DNA of 64,000 nucleotides from Ruminococcus sp. FC2018 (GTDB lineage Bacteria > Bacillota > Clostridia > Oscillospirales > Ruminococcaceae). A program made the position numbers and the translations under genes. The number at the start of each line of letters is the position of its first letter. The stretch's first letter is position 1. The stretch covers positions 1-64,000 of the forward strand of contig NZ_JHXH01000013.1 in assembly GCF_000621805.1 (NCBI RefSeq), in the 5' to 3' direction. The notes beneath the pieces were generated by a model. The model saw only the letters and a program-made list of their open reading frames with translations, did no database searches and had not been told where the DNA came from. This document shows, piece by piece, positions 44,772 through 53,797 of this stretch.

Positions 44772-46529
44772 TTATGCCACCTCCGTCAGCCCTTCAAAGT
44801 CGGCTGTCATTGCCTTTTCGTATTCACCGAACATCTCCGGCTTGTCGTTTGGTATATCGTATTTCACCTTTATTATCTTGTCCGACCAGCCCAGGGAAAG
44901 AATGCTGTCGTATGGCGCAGATCCAGCAAGAGCATTCTTTGCCAGGCGGTAGAAGCTGCATATCAGCTTCATCATAAGATACTGCTTTTCAAGTGGCACA
45001 TAGGTGTCGTCCTTGTGGTATGCGTTTTGCTGCAAAAATCCCACACGGATTATCCTTGCGGTCTCAATGAGAAGCTTCTGGTCGTCGGGGAGCACGTCTG
45101 TGCCCATAAGCTTAACTATTTCCATAAGGGTGTTTTCCTCGACCAGTATGCTGGAGATCTCCTGGCGCACATTCATGAATTCGGGATCCACATTTTTCTT
45201 GTAAAACTCCTCAAGATCCCCCACGTATTCCGAATAGCTTGAGTTCCAGTTGATAGCGGGGTAGTGCCTTGCGTAAGCCAGGGACTTGTCCAGTGCCCAG
45301 AAGCAGCGTACAAAACGCTTTGTGTTCTGTGTAACAGGTTCGGAGAAGTCCGAGCCCTGCGGCGAGACCGCACCGATTATCGTTACCGAGCCTTCTGTGC
45401 CGTTTAAGTTCTCAACGTAGCCTGCACGCTCATAGAACTCCGAAATACGTGACGGAAGATAAGCGGGGAAGCCCTCCTCCGCAGGCATTTCCTCCAGTCG
45501 TCCCGATATCTCACGCAGAGCCTCTGCCCAGCGGGAGGTGGAGTCTGCCATAATAGCGATGTGGTAGCCCATGTCACGATAGTATTCCGCAAGGGTAATG
45601 CCTGTGTAGATAGAAGCCTCTCTTGCGGCAACAGGCATATTTGACGTGTTAGCAATAAGCACCGTTCTGTCTGTAAGGGGGCGCTGTGTGTGAGGGTCGA
45701 TAAGCTCCGAGAATTCCTCAAGGACCTGAGTCATCTCGTTTCCACGCTCGCCGCAGCCGATATAAACGATAATATCCGCATCGCACCACTTTGCCAGCTG
45801 GTGCTGAGTCATGGTCTTACCTGTGCCGAAGCCTCCCGGTATGGCCGCAGTTCCGCCCTTTGCAATCGGCAGCACCGTGTCGATTATCCTCTGTCCTGTT
45901 ATAAGGGGTCTTGTGCCTGGCAGTCTCTGACTGCATGGGCGGGGGGTCCTTATGGGCCATTTCTGGCAAAGGGTAAGCTCCTCCTCAGTGCCCTGGGGTG
46001 TTTTTATCTTTACCACCGTGTCGTTTACCGAGTAGTCTCCGTCGGGAGCGCACCAGATCACCTGACCACCCTTTGAAAGCGGAGAAAGCATACATCTGTG
46101 CTCGATAAGCTGTGTTTCCGGGCAGGTGCAGTATATATCCCCTGCATTCAGCGTGTCTCCCACGCTGACCTTTATGGTGCAGCTGTATTTTTTCTGTGTA
46201 TCTATCGCCGTAACGTTGGCACCGTCTGCGATAAATGCCCCCGATAGCTCCTCCAGCTTTTTCAGAGGTCTTTGGATGCCGTCAAAGATATTGTCAAGTA
46301 TTCCCGGACCCAGAGTTGCGCTCATGGGCGCACCGGTGCCCTCCACAGGCTCCCCGGGCATAAGTCCTGTTGTGCCCTCATAGACCTGTATGGTGGTAAA
46401 CTCGCCGGTGACCCGGATAACCTCGCCGATAAGCCGCTTGTTCCCCACATAGACCATTTCCTGCATGGAAAAGCTGCGAGCCTTTCTGACCTTTACAACA
46501 GGTCCGTTTATAGAAAAAATCTTGTCCAT
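44772..46529 (-). CDS. ntpA: V-type ATP synthase catalytic subunit A
   Basis: Catalytic subunit: 585 residues with the Walker [18 protein letters not shown], Walker-B region [19 protein letters not shown], the A-specific insert after residue 110 and [26 protein letters not shown] lies about 12 bases before the ATG. Follows ntpE by 18 bases. Confidence 0.97.
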   Translation of the reverse strand: MDKIFSINGPVVKVRKARSFSMQEMVYVGNKRLIGEVIRVTGEFTTIQVYEGTTGLMPGEPVEGTGAPMSATLGPGILDNIFDGIQRPLKKLEELSGAFIADGANVTAIDTQKKYSCTIKVSVGDTLNAGDIYCTCPETQLIEHRCMLSPLSKGGQVIWCAPDGDYSVNDTVVKIKTPQGTEEELTLCQKWPIRTPRPCSQRLPGTRPLITGQRIIDTVLPIAKGGTAAIPGGFGTGKTMTQHQLAKWCDADIIVYIGCGERGNEMTQVLEEFSELIDPHTQRPLTDRTVLIANTSNMPVAAREASIYTGITLAEYYRDMGYHIAIMADSTSRWAEALREISGRLEEMPAEEGFPAYLPSRISEFYERAGYVENLNGTEGSVTIIGAVSPQGSDFSEPVTQNTKRFVRCFWALDKSLAYARHYPAINWNSSYSEYVGDLEEFYKKNVDPEFMNVRQEISSILVEENTLMEIVKLMGTDVLPDDQKLLIETARIIRVGFLQQNAYHKDDTYVPLEKQYLMMKLICSFYRLAKNALAGSAPYDSILSLGWSDKIIKVKYDIPNDKPEMFGEYEKAMTADFEGLTEVA

Positions 46530-46547
46530 AGCAAATAAACCCTTCCG

Positions 46548-47138
46548 TCAGATCTGTCCGAGCCCTGCGGACTTTGAAAAATTCTCCCGTTCCTGTTCAA
46601 GTGCCGAATCAAAGGTGCAGTCAAGGGCGATCTGGCTGTCCTTGAACACCACAAGCACTCCGCCCAAAGAGAAATCCGAAGTTTCCTCCGCCGTAAATGC
46701 AGTGCCCTTGCAAAGCTCTCTGCCCAGCTCTATGTCACGCTTGGTGAAATAAGCTGTTGCTTTTTTGTCCGGAGCCTGTGCGGCGCATTTGTCAAGCCTT
46801 GCTTTAAGCTCCTCAGGATATTTTTCGCTGTCGCAAAGCTCCAGCAGCTGTTTTCTGATGTTGTCAAACACCCTGTCTATCATTTCGCTGCGGTGAGTGA
46901 GCACATTTCGCTGCGCCTGTATCTTGCGGGAGGATATCTCACGGACCATGTCCGCCTGGTATTCTCTGTCTATCTGTTCAAGTTCACTGAGCATATCGCT
47001 GTGGGTCTTATCCTTGGCGTCCGCAAGACGCTGCTTTCTGTCCTGCTGAGCGTCCGAAACAATGTCATCAGCTTGCTTCTGCGCCTGAGAAAACACCGCC
47101 AGCTTAAACTTATTCAGCCTTTCACTTTCCTTTTTCAT
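46548..47138 (-). CDS. ntpE: V-type ATP synthase subunit E
   Basis: Peripheral-stalk subunit: 196 residues, a long N-terminal helix rich in Lys/Glu/Gln (about 1-100) and a C-terminal globular domain that binds subunit B (GGVLVVFKDSQIALDCTF). The ATG has AAGGA directly touching it; the strong AAGGAGG in front lies about 25 bases away, with a short GCCTC/GGGGC hairpin between, so its translation start is unusual. Confidence 0.9.
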   Translation of the reverse strand: MKKESERLNKFKLAVFSQAQKQADDIVSDAQQDRKQRLADAKDKTHSDMLSELEQIDREYQADMVREISSRKIQAQRNVLTHRSEMIDRVFDNIRKQLLELCDSEKYPEELKARLDKCAAQAPDKKATAYFTKRDIELGRELCKGTAFTAEETSDFSLGGVLVVFKDSQIALDCTFDSALEQERENFSKSAGLGQI

Positions 47139-47170
47139 TCCTTGTGCGCCCCGTGTACAGAGGCTCCTCC

Positions 47171-47323
47171 TTAAATGGTTTTTATGTTTGTAATGCGGGG
47201 GATACCGCCGGCTTTTTCCGGCGTTATCTCCAGCCGTTTTGAACGGTCAAGGGGGTAGTCGATCTCAAAAACATTCACCCTGCCTGCCTGTGAAGGGCGG
47301 TGATGGTTTTTTGAAAAAGCCAA
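47171..47323 (-). CDS. 50-residue ORF between ATPase subunits F and E
   Basis: A short frame of 50 codons begins with TTG 14 bases after the subunit F stop, with AAGGCGG ahead, and ends at a TAA that overlaps the AAGGAGG in front of ntpE. The latter half reads like a real protein (VNVFEIDYPLDRSKRLEIT, then PEKAGGIPRITNIKTI). A GTG at 47278 is the alternative start and gives 35 residues. I recognise no family; it could be a small ATPase accessory protein or a coupling peptide for ntpE. Confidence 0.55.
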   Translation of the reverse strand: MAFSKNHHRPSQAGRVNVFEIDYPLDRSKRLEITPEKAGGIPRITNIKTI

Positions 47324-47337
47324 AGTCTGCCGCCTTC

Positions 47338-47646
47338 TCAGAGCTTTATGCCTATTGCGTCAGACAGGTATCTTGAAATTGTGTCGGAAATTTTTGAGGT
47401 GGCGTGCCTGTCGGGAACCTCCACTATCAGAGGCTGCTTTCGGTTGAGCTTGTAGTCGTAAACTGTTTCACGCACCTGCTGAACAGCCTTTTCCGTCATA
47501 AGCACTATTCCCACATCTTCCATTTTCATGGCATCGTCAAGTGCGCCTTTTATCTCCTCGGGGGAGTGTACCACCACGCCCTCTATCCCTGCAAGGCGCA
47601 TACCCATCTGCGTGTCGATGTTGTCGCTTATAAGATAGAATTTCAT
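47338..47646 (-). CDS. ntpG: V-type ATP synthase subunit F
   Basis: Small central-stalk subunit (NtpG in Enterococcus nomenclature). 102 residues with the alpha/beta F-subunit fold: KFYLISDNIDTQMGMRLAGI, GIVLMTEKAVQQVRETV and PLIVEVPDRHATSKISDTI. Only a weak ribosome site (AGGGT) is visible. Confidence 0.93.
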   Translation of the reverse strand: MKFYLISDNIDTQMGMRLAGIEGVVVHSPEEIKGALDDAMKMEDVGIVLMTEKAVQQVRETVYDYKLNRKQPLIVEVPDRHATSKISDTISRYLSDAIGIKL

Positions 47647-47665
47647 TGCTTTTTACCCTGTGGGT

Positions 47666-48100
47666 CTACTGTTGAACACCGGAAATGATAAGGATAGCGA
47701 TAAGCAGTCCGTAAAGAGCGATACCTTCGCCCAGAACCACGAAGATAAGAGCCTTAACAAAAGCCTTCGGGTCCTCGGAAACTGCACCGATAGCCGCAGG
47801 AGCACCTGCCGCAACGGCGATGCCCGAGCCTATGCAGGCAAGACCAACTGCCAGAGCAGCTGCAAGGTATCCCAGTCCGTCGCCTGTGGTGAGAGCCACC
47901 GCAGCTCCCTCCTCGCTTGCTGCGCTTACCAGGTTTCCGATCGGCAGGATAAGAGCGATGAGCATAACTCCGCCGAAGGAGCAAAGATTTCCGATAAACG
48001 CCCTCTTGCAAGCCTTTCCTGTTTTCAGCTTCTTAGCCGTGAAAATAAAAGGAACGCACAGAAGTGCAACTGCGATAAGTGGTAAAAAGTAAATGATCAT
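47666..48100 (-). CDS. ntpK: V-type ATP synthase subunit K (membrane rotor)
   Basis: Proteolipid of the rotor ring. 144 residues and four hydrophobic helices; the last pair carries the ion-binding Glu in VVLGEGIALYGLL, while the first pair (FLPLIAVALLCVPFIFTAKK) has no acidic ion site, so one site per polypeptide is expected. Gly-rich helix GLACIGSGIAVAAGAPAAIGA packs the ring. Whether Na+ or H+ is carried cannot be decided safely by eye. GGAGG precedes the ATG. Confidence 0.94.
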   Translation of the reverse strand: MIIYFLPLIAVALLCVPFIFTAKKLKTGKACKRAFIGNLCSFGGVMLIALILPIGNLVSAASEEGAAVALTTGDGLGYLAAALAVGLACIGSGIAVAAGAPAAIGAVSEDPKAFVKALIFVVLGEGIALYGLLIAILIISGVQQ

Positions 48101-48127
48101 TTTTATATCCTCCAGATAAATTATTGT

Positions 48128-50083
48128 TTATTCTGTCTGCGCATTGAACTGTACTTTTACAGGTTCAAAGGGCACGCCGTCGCTTTCGTTGAAGCGGCTG
48201 AATATCTCGTAGAATTCCAGACGGATTATCTGTATCGCTACGATCATGCCCTCCATAGCCATTACAAAAGCGTTTCCGATAACCAGTATCACCGGCTGAG
48301 CCGCAGCCGATGCACCGTCCATAAGTGTCATTACCACAAGCATCATGCCTGCGTGGGAGAGTACGAAACCGCCCACTCTGAGAAACGACATAGTGTTTGA
48401 AATGTAGGAAAGCACGAACTCAAACATCTCAAAGAAGTTTTCCACGATAAACCCGCCGATGGTCATTTTTTCTTCCTCGTCAGCACTGAGTCTGAACTTT
48501 TTGTACTTGACCGCCAATGAGAAAGGCACACGGCAGAAAATACATATCAGCGGTATAACTATAAGGCAGATAACAAACGGGGGGGACATTATCTTCACGT
48601 CGAACATTATCGTTCCCACAAGCCCCACGGCAATGGAGCTGTAAAAGATAAGCCCGGCAATTCCGTTGCAGCCGAAGATCGCCTTTTCGTAATCTTTTTC
48701 CTTGAAGCCGATGTAAATGTTTATCAGCATGGATAAAACTATCAGTACCACGCCCACTGCCACGGCGGTCAGAAGGATAAAGCTTGTCTTTGAAAAGACC
48801 TTCAGAGGAAGGAAGCTTATTCCCAGTTGTTCGTACAGCGGATCCAGCAGGTCCTCAAATCCGAACACCGAACCGTATATGGTACCGAAGACCATGCTTG
48901 AAAGTCCGCATCGCACCATCATTCCTCCGGCATCCCTGTTCAGCTTTCTGCCGATTATAAGTCCCAGCAGCATTACCAGGAAGCCTTGCCCCAGGTCGCC
49001 GAACATTACTCCGAAAAGCAGCGTGTAGGTTATTGCAACGAAAGCGGTGGGGTTAAAGCCTCCGTAATTTGGCAGACCGTACATTTCCACCATCATGCCG
49101 AAGGGTCTTGTGAGCCAGCTGTTTTTAAGTATGGTGGGCGGTGTGCAGTTTGCGTCCGCATCAGGCGGCATATAAGCTGCGCTCACCGTTTCCAGTGTGC
49201 TCATAAGCTGGTTGAAGCGTTTTTTGTCCTTAATGGGAACAAAGCCTTTGATATAGAACTTTCCGCTTAAATATCCCACCTTTTTGCGAAGCTCGAATGT
49301 ACCGTAAAGATACTGAAGCTTTGAATATGCCGCAAGCATCTCGTCCTTGACCCGGATGGATATGCGGTTTATCTCCGCCTGAGCCTCGTCCGCCTTCTGC
49401 TGCTGCAAGGTCATGTCTGCCGAAAGTGTCTTTATGGCATTGTCCGCATCGCCCTTTACAAAATTGGGCAGATGAACACGCTCAAAGAACATGGAATGGA
49501 AAAGGTCGTCCACAAGAGCTTTGTCCTGCTCGGGGCAGAAGTACATTCCCCAGCAGTACAGGTCCTGTGTCTCAAAGGGAACGAAGAAGAAGTTTTCGTC
49601 GTAATAATCCAGCTTTGCCAGGTTGTCCGTAGGTATCCTGCCCACCCTGGAAGCAACATACTTGCAGGAGAAAATGTCCTCAAAGTTGATGTTCATGCCC
49701 TTGAGGTGGTGTATCTGCGTAACGGTCTCGTTTATCTGAGCCACCTTCTGCAGGGCATCCTTTTTCTTTTGGTTTGCCTCCTCAAAGCTTTCGCTTATTT
49801 CACGGGCACGCTGAGAAAATTCCTCCGGCGAGGCAGGTGAGTAAGCGCTGTAATCGGTTTCTTTAAGCTCGATACCAAGCTCCACAGCAAGCCGTTCAAA
49901 TGTTTTAAGAAGCGGCGCATAGCCGTTTTTTTCGTTCAAAAGGGTCAGACCGTTTGCCGCCGAAGCACTTGAAAAGGCAGGCTGTATGTGAAAGCAGCCG
50001 CTTTCGCAGCACTTTCCCAGGCATTGGTCAAGCTCGTTCATCTGCCCCACAAGGCTCACGAGCTCCATTTTTTCAATACCCAC
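48128..50083 (-). CDS. ntpI: V-type ATP synthase subunit I
   Basis: Stator membrane subunit (homologue of eukaryotic subunit a) that forms the ion half-channels. 651 residues: soluble N-terminal half and about seven helices after residue 330 (GVMFGDLGQGFLVMLLGLIIG, SNTMSFLRVGGFVLSHAGMM and others). The start is probably GTG with AAAGGAG ten bases ahead; an ATG five codons later is possible. Confidence 0.95.
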   Translation of the reverse strand: MGIEKMELVSLVGQMNELDQCLGKCCESGCFHIQPAFSSASAANGLTLLNEKNGYAPLLKTFERLAVELGIELKETDYSAYSPASPEEFSQRAREISESFEEANQKKKDALQKVAQINETVTQIHHLKGMNINFEDIFSCKYVASRVGRIPTDNLAKLDYYDENFFFVPFETQDLYCWGMYFCPEQDKALVDDLFHSMFFERVHLPNFVKGDADNAIKTLSADMTLQQQKADEAQAEINRISIRVKDEMLAAYSKLQYLYGTFELRKKVGYLSGKFYIKGFVPIKDKKRFNQLMSTLETVSAAYMPPDADANCTPPTILKNSWLTRPFGMMVEMYGLPNYGGFNPTAFVAITYTLLFGVMFGDLGQGFLVMLLGLIIGRKLNRDAGGMMVRCGLSSMVFGTIYGSVFGFEDLLDPLYEQLGISFLPLKVFSKTSFILLTAVAVGVVLIVLSMLINIYIGFKEKDYEKAIFGCNGIAGLIFYSSIAVGLVGTIMFDVKIMSPPFVICLIVIPLICIFCRVPFSLAVKYKKFRLSADEEEKMTIGGFIVENFFEMFEFVLSYISNTMSFLRVGGFVLSHAGMMLVVMTLMDGASAAAQPVILVIGNAFVMAMEGMIVAIQIIRLEFYEIFSRFNESDGVPFEPVKVQFNAQTE

Positions 50084-50109
50084 TTGAGCATTACTCCTTT
50101 CCCGGTCTG

Positions 50110-51141
50110 TCAGCAGACCAAAAGTTCGTTTTCTATATACACCGGGTCAACGCCGTAGCGTATCCCCTCGATAATGTGTGTGATGTTTGAAAGTTCAAAG
50201 TCGCAAAGCTGGGTGAAAGCGTAAAGCACCACCGGAGCATGGAAGCTGCGGTAGAGGGTGTGTTCCAGCCTTTTGTACTTGTTGCGCTGCATAACCACCT
50301 CTATTTTGGTGCCGTCGGCAAATTCCTGATGCGCCTCGTTGCGGCTCAGCCAGTCCAGCATCTGCTCCGGTGTGTCCAGCTCGTAATAGTTGTCAAGCTT
50401 TTTGCCCACGCCGGGAAGCTTTATCTGGTGGAGCTTTATCTGCTCCGGAGTAAAGCCGAAAAACGCCTTCATACGGTATGCATTTATCATGTTAAGGAAG
50501 TTTATCTCGTCCTTGAGCATTTTTATCATCTCGTCCTTTTCCTCGTCCGAGAATGACTTTTCTGCCTGATTGAGGATACGGGCATAGTAACTTGTCCGCA
50601 GCTGTCTTTCACATTCGGTATAATCCACCGTGCCGTCCTCGGCAAGGGCTACACGCACCAGCGGCTTGTAATACTTGGTGGTGCGCAAAAGCTTCACAAG
50701 CTCCGTAAAGCTTTCTGCACGGCTAAGCTCCAGCAGGTCAAGTCCGGAATAGTTTGTAATATATCCGGGGAGATAATCCAGATACGACCTGTCCAGCCCG
50801 GAATTTATGCTGTTGATAAGCATAAGCAGACAGTTTATCTCCGACTTGCTTATGAGAAAATCGAAGAAGGGCAGCTTGTCAAGCTGCTGAAATCTGCAAA
50901 GTCTGATGTAGGTGTCGAAGTTTTCCTTTTCCAGCAGTGTTTCAAGAAACCCACGGTGCACCGTCATCGGGTCGATGTCTTTAAGGGCGTCCCCGAAACG
51001 CCTGGTAGACGAAAGATATTCCGTTATCTCCGGGACGCTGCGCCGGGCAAGCATCTCACGGTAGTTTTCCTCCGTGAGCATCCTGCCGTGCAGGGCACGT
51101 ATTTTTGCCACTGTGGCATTTGACGACATGCTCTCAAGCAT
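50110..51141 (-). CDS. ntpC: V-type ATP synthase subunit C
   Basis: Socket between the central stalk and the rotor ring (subunit d type). 343 residues, all-alpha, with typical LHGRMLTEENYREML near the start and a C-terminal FELSNITHIIEGIRYGV. GGGAGGGA is six bases from the ATG. In this operon C precedes I, unlike the Enterococcus order in which C follows E. Confidence 0.92.
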   Translation of the reverse strand: MLESMSSNATVAKIRALHGRMLTEENYREMLARRSVPEITEYLSSTRRFGDALKDIDPMTVHRGFLETLLEKENFDTYIRLCRFQQLDKLPFFDFLISKSEINCLLMLINSINSGLDRSYLDYLPGYITNYSGLDLLELSRAESFTELVKLLRTTKYYKPLVRVALAEDGTVDYTECERQLRTSYYARILNQAEKSFSDEEKDEMIKMLKDEINFLNMINAYRMKAFFGFTPEQIKLHQIKLPGVGKKLDNYYELDTPEQMLDWLSRNEAHQEFADGTKIEVVMQRNKYKRLEHTLYRSFHAPVVLYAFTQLCDFELSNITHIIEGIRYGVDPVYIENELLVC

Positions 51142-51171
51142 ACTGGTCCCTCCCTTTGAAGCGCCTGGCTG

Positions 51172-51483
51172 TCATTTATCGGAAAACACCCTTTCCACAA
51201 TGGCTTTTTCCCATTTTCTGTGCTTAGCGGAATAAAGCTCGTCGATCCCGGCGATCCTGTCCTTTTCGCTTTTTTCGATCTTAGCGATCTGTGCCTTGGT
51301 CTGTGTTTTGCATCTTTCAAGGGTCTTTGCCCTGTAAGTTTCCACCTTTTCCGATGACTCACGTTCAAAACCTGCAATTTCGTCATTGGTGAGCTGTTCA
51401 AGTTCCGCCTTTTTCTCGTTGGCTTTGATTATTTTTGCATCCGCCAGCTTGTCTGTCTGTATGATTTCAGAGATTATATCCAC
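51172..51483 (-). CDS. ntpF: V-type ATPase peripheral-stalk subunit G/H
   Basis: First gene of the operon. 103 residues forming a continuous charged coiled coil (IKANEKKAELEQLTNDEI, KTLERCKTQTKAQIAKIEK), as in the E/G(H) stalk subunits. GTG start with GGAAGTGAG ahead. NtpF is the Enterococcus name; assignment rests on length, composition and position. Confidence 0.85.
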   Translation of the reverse strand: MDIISEIIQTDKLADAKIIKANEKKAELEQLTNDEIAGFERESSEKVETYRAKTLERCKTQTKAQIAKIEKSEKDRIAGIDELYSAKHRKWEKAIVERVFSDK

Positions 51484-51524
51484 ATTCTCACTTCCGTTTC
51501 GTACAAAAATAAAATCTAATTTTC

Positions 51525-51553
51525 ATTTTACACCTTTTTAATAATTATAACAA
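51525..51553 (-). promoter_or_regulatory. Promoter of the V-ATPase operon
   Basis: TTGTTA, 17-base spacer, TAAAAT on the minus strand, about 40 bases before the first start codon. The 344-base divergent gap it shares with the ACT gene shows no gene and no further clear structure. Confidence 0.6.
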
Positions 51554-51752
51554 GGGCTAATTTGTTAACGAAATCATATTTGTAACTAATTCATTATTGA
51601 AAAGGGGAAACTATGTTAACAAGCTCTTTTCGGGCACAATCTGTTGAAGCGAAGAACTTGCCCGGGCACAACATCTTGTGGTGGTGTGCAAAACGCACAT
51701 ACAAAGGAGTTTCAAAGGGGGGATTTTCTCTTTATGCAAAGCAGGATCGCCC

Positions 51753-51781
51753 TTGACAAATCTATCAAAAAGTGGTATATT
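51753..51781 (+). promoter_or_regulatory. Promoter of the ACT protein-hom operon
   Basis: TTGACA, 17-base spacer, TATATT, followed by a 40-base leader. Confidence 0.85.
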
Positions 51782-51827
51782 CGTACTTACCGCAAGTACA
51801 TCTGTTCGCAGGAGGTGGACTGAAAAA

Positions 51828-52274
51828 ATGTCTGCAAAAGAGGACAAGCTTGTAATAGTAAGCTCCGGAGTGCTCCCGGAGATAATCCTCAAAGTGCTTA
51901 CCGCAAAGGGAATGAGGGCAAGGGGCGAGGCTGCAACGTCGGCTGAAGCGTGCAGAGCCGTGGGCATTTCACGAAGTGCGTATTACAAGTATAAGGACTG
52001 TGTTTTCAACTATGAGGAACAGCTCACAAACAATATTTTGTCTGTCTATCTTATCCTGCGGGATGAAAAAGGCGTGTTAAGCTCCATTATCTCCAAGCTT
52101 TATGAGCTGAACACAAACATTCTAACCATAAACCAGAACATACCCGTTGACTCCGTAGCCACGGTCACCGTTTCGGTACGCTTTGACCATGAGCTTGTGT
52201 CCGCACAGCAGTTAAAGACCGAGCTGGGCAGGGTAAAAGGCGTGGTGGATGTCAAGCTTATATCCGGAGAATGA
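51828..52274 (+). CDS. ACT-domain protein (PheB-like)
   Basis: 148 residues. An N-terminal helix-turn-helix-like part (SAEACRAVGISRSAYYKYKD) precedes an ACT domain (LRDEKGVLSSIISKLYELN) that normally binds an amino acid. This is the COG4492 family often found directly before hom, as here with 35 bases between, so a role in aspartate-family control is likely but unproven. GGAGG is 10-12 bases before the ATG. Confidence 0.9.
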   Translation: MSAKEDKLVIVSSGVLPEIILKVLTAKGMRARGEAATSAEACRAVGISRSAYYKYKDCVFNYEEQLTNNILSVYLILRDEKGVLSSIISKLYELNTNILTINQNIPVDSVATVTVSVRFDHELVSAQQLKTELGRVKGVVDVKLISGE

Positions 52275-52309
52275 AGCATAGCAGAGATAGAGAGGAAAGG
52301 TAAAATCAT

Positions 52310-53551
52310 ATGAGTAAGGTCGCAATAATAGGATACGGAACGGTAGGCTCGGGAACGGTAGAGCTTTTTATGAAAAACCGTGAGTCTATCTCCCGGAAGG
52401 TGGGAAAGGACTGTGACATCAAGTATATACTTGATCTGAGGGATTTCCCCGATTCTCCCTTTGCGGATCGGATGATAAAGGATTTTGATACGATACTCAA
52501 CGACGACGAGGTCACCGTTGTAGCCGAGGTAGTGGGGGGAACCACGTTTGCCTACGACTACACAAAAAGGCTGCTGGAAAAGGGAAAGAGCGTTGTCACA
52601 TCAAATAAGGCTCTTGTTGCCGCAAAGGGAGCGGAGCTTATAAAGCTGGCGAAGGAGCATAAGTGCAACTATCTTTTTGAAGCCAGCGTAGGCGGAGGAA
52701 TACCTATCCTCAGACCTATAAACAAGTGCCTTGCAGGCAACGAGATACTCAGCATCTCCGGCATACTCAACGGCACAACCAACTTTATACTTTCCAAAAT
52801 GATAAAAGAGCAGATGTCATTTGATGATGCCCTTAAAATGGCGCAGGAGCTTGGCTATGCCGAGGCTGACCCAACGGCTGACGTTGAGGGCGAGGACGCT
52901 TGCAGAAAGATATGCATACTTGGCTCTCTGGCATACGGAAAGCATATCTACCCTGAAATGGTGCATTGCTCGGGCATAACGAGAATAACCCTTGACGATG
53001 TGGAATATGCGGATAATGCAGGCTATGTTATAAAGCTCATCGGCTCTGTGAAAAAGCTGGAGGACGGAAAGCTGAAAGCTATCGTCTGCCCAAGGTTCGT
53101 GCCAAAGACAAACCTCCTTGCCAGCGTGGACGACGTGTACAATGCCATAAGCGTTGTGGGCGACGGCGTGGGCAATGTAATGTTCTACGGACAGGGCGCA
53201 GGAAAGCTGCCTACCGCATCGGCTGTTGTGGGGGATATAATCGACTGCCTCAAGCACCCCCGGACTGTTCTTGCAGTCAACTGGGAGGACAGCGAGGATA
53301 AGAGCTTTGTGGTCCCCTATAAGCAGACAAATACCTCTGTTTATGTAAGGATACAGGCTGACAATGCAGAGGCACTCAAAGGCTCGCTGAGCGAAATGTT
53401 CGGAAAGCTGATGTATATCGAAAGAGCAGGCAGACCTGAAAACGAGATAGCGTTCATAACGCCCACGATGAAGGAAGCGGATATCGACGATAATCTGACC
53501 ATTCTTTCCCATACCGCTCAGATAAAGAGCAAGATAAGAATTTATCAGTAA
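52310..53551 (+). CDS. hom: Homoserine dehydrogenase
   Basis: NAD(P)H-dependent reduction of aspartate semialdehyde to homoserine, towards Thr and Met. 413 residues: Rossmann motif IIGYGTVGSGTVEL, catalytic domain with EASVGGGIPILRPI, LNGTTNFILSKM and GYAEADPTADVEGEDA, and a C-terminal ACT domain (TSVYVRIQADNAEALKGSL) for feedback by threonine. Second gene of the unit. Confidence 0.96.
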   Translation: MSKVAIIGYGTVGSGTVELFMKNRESISRKVGKDCDIKYILDLRDFPDSPFADRMIKDFDTILNDDEVTVVAEVVGGTTFAYDYTKRLLEKGKSVVTSNKALVAAKGAELIKLAKEHKCNYLFEASVGGGIPILRPINKCLAGNEILSISGILNGTTNFILSKMIKEQMSFDDALKMAQELGYAEADPTADVEGEDACRKICILGSLAYGKHIYPEMVHCSGITRITLDDVEYADNAGYVIKLIGSVKKLEDGKLKAIVCPRFVPKTNLLASVDDVYNAISVVGDGVGNVMFYGQGAGKLPTASAVVGDIIDCLKHPRTVLAVNWEDSEDKSFVVPYKQTNTSVYVRIQADNAEALKGSLSEMFGKLMYIERAGRPENEIAFITPTMKEADIDDNLTILSHTAQIKSKIRIYQ

Positions 53552-53560
53552 ATAATAAAG

Positions 53561-53593
53561 ATCTCCTCCGGAAAAACCGGGGGAGATTTATTG
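53561..53593 (+). terminator. Terminator of hom
   Basis: ATCTCCtCCGG/CCGGgGGAGAT stem with a five-base loop and TTTATTG. Confidence 0.85.
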
Positions 53594-53691
53594 TTTATGC
53601 AAGTTTAACAAAATACCCGCCTTTGGATTTGTGACATTTCACAAGCGAAAAAGTGCGAAAATGCGCAGAAAAGTTATTTGCAAAAAAACTG

Positions 53692-53720
53692 TTGCAAAAA
53701 AAACAGCTATGTGTTATACT
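53692..53720 (+). promoter_or_regulatory. Promoter of the sensor-GGDEF gene
   Basis: TTGCAA, 17-base spacer, TATACT. A second TTGCAA lies 12 bases upstream, in an A-rich stretch. Confidence 0.75.
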
Positions 53721-53797
53721 GTTGATGTTAATATTGTTTGAATAACCCAGCCGTTTGTATCGGCTTTTGTCACATACTCCGGGAAAGGAGAATAAAA

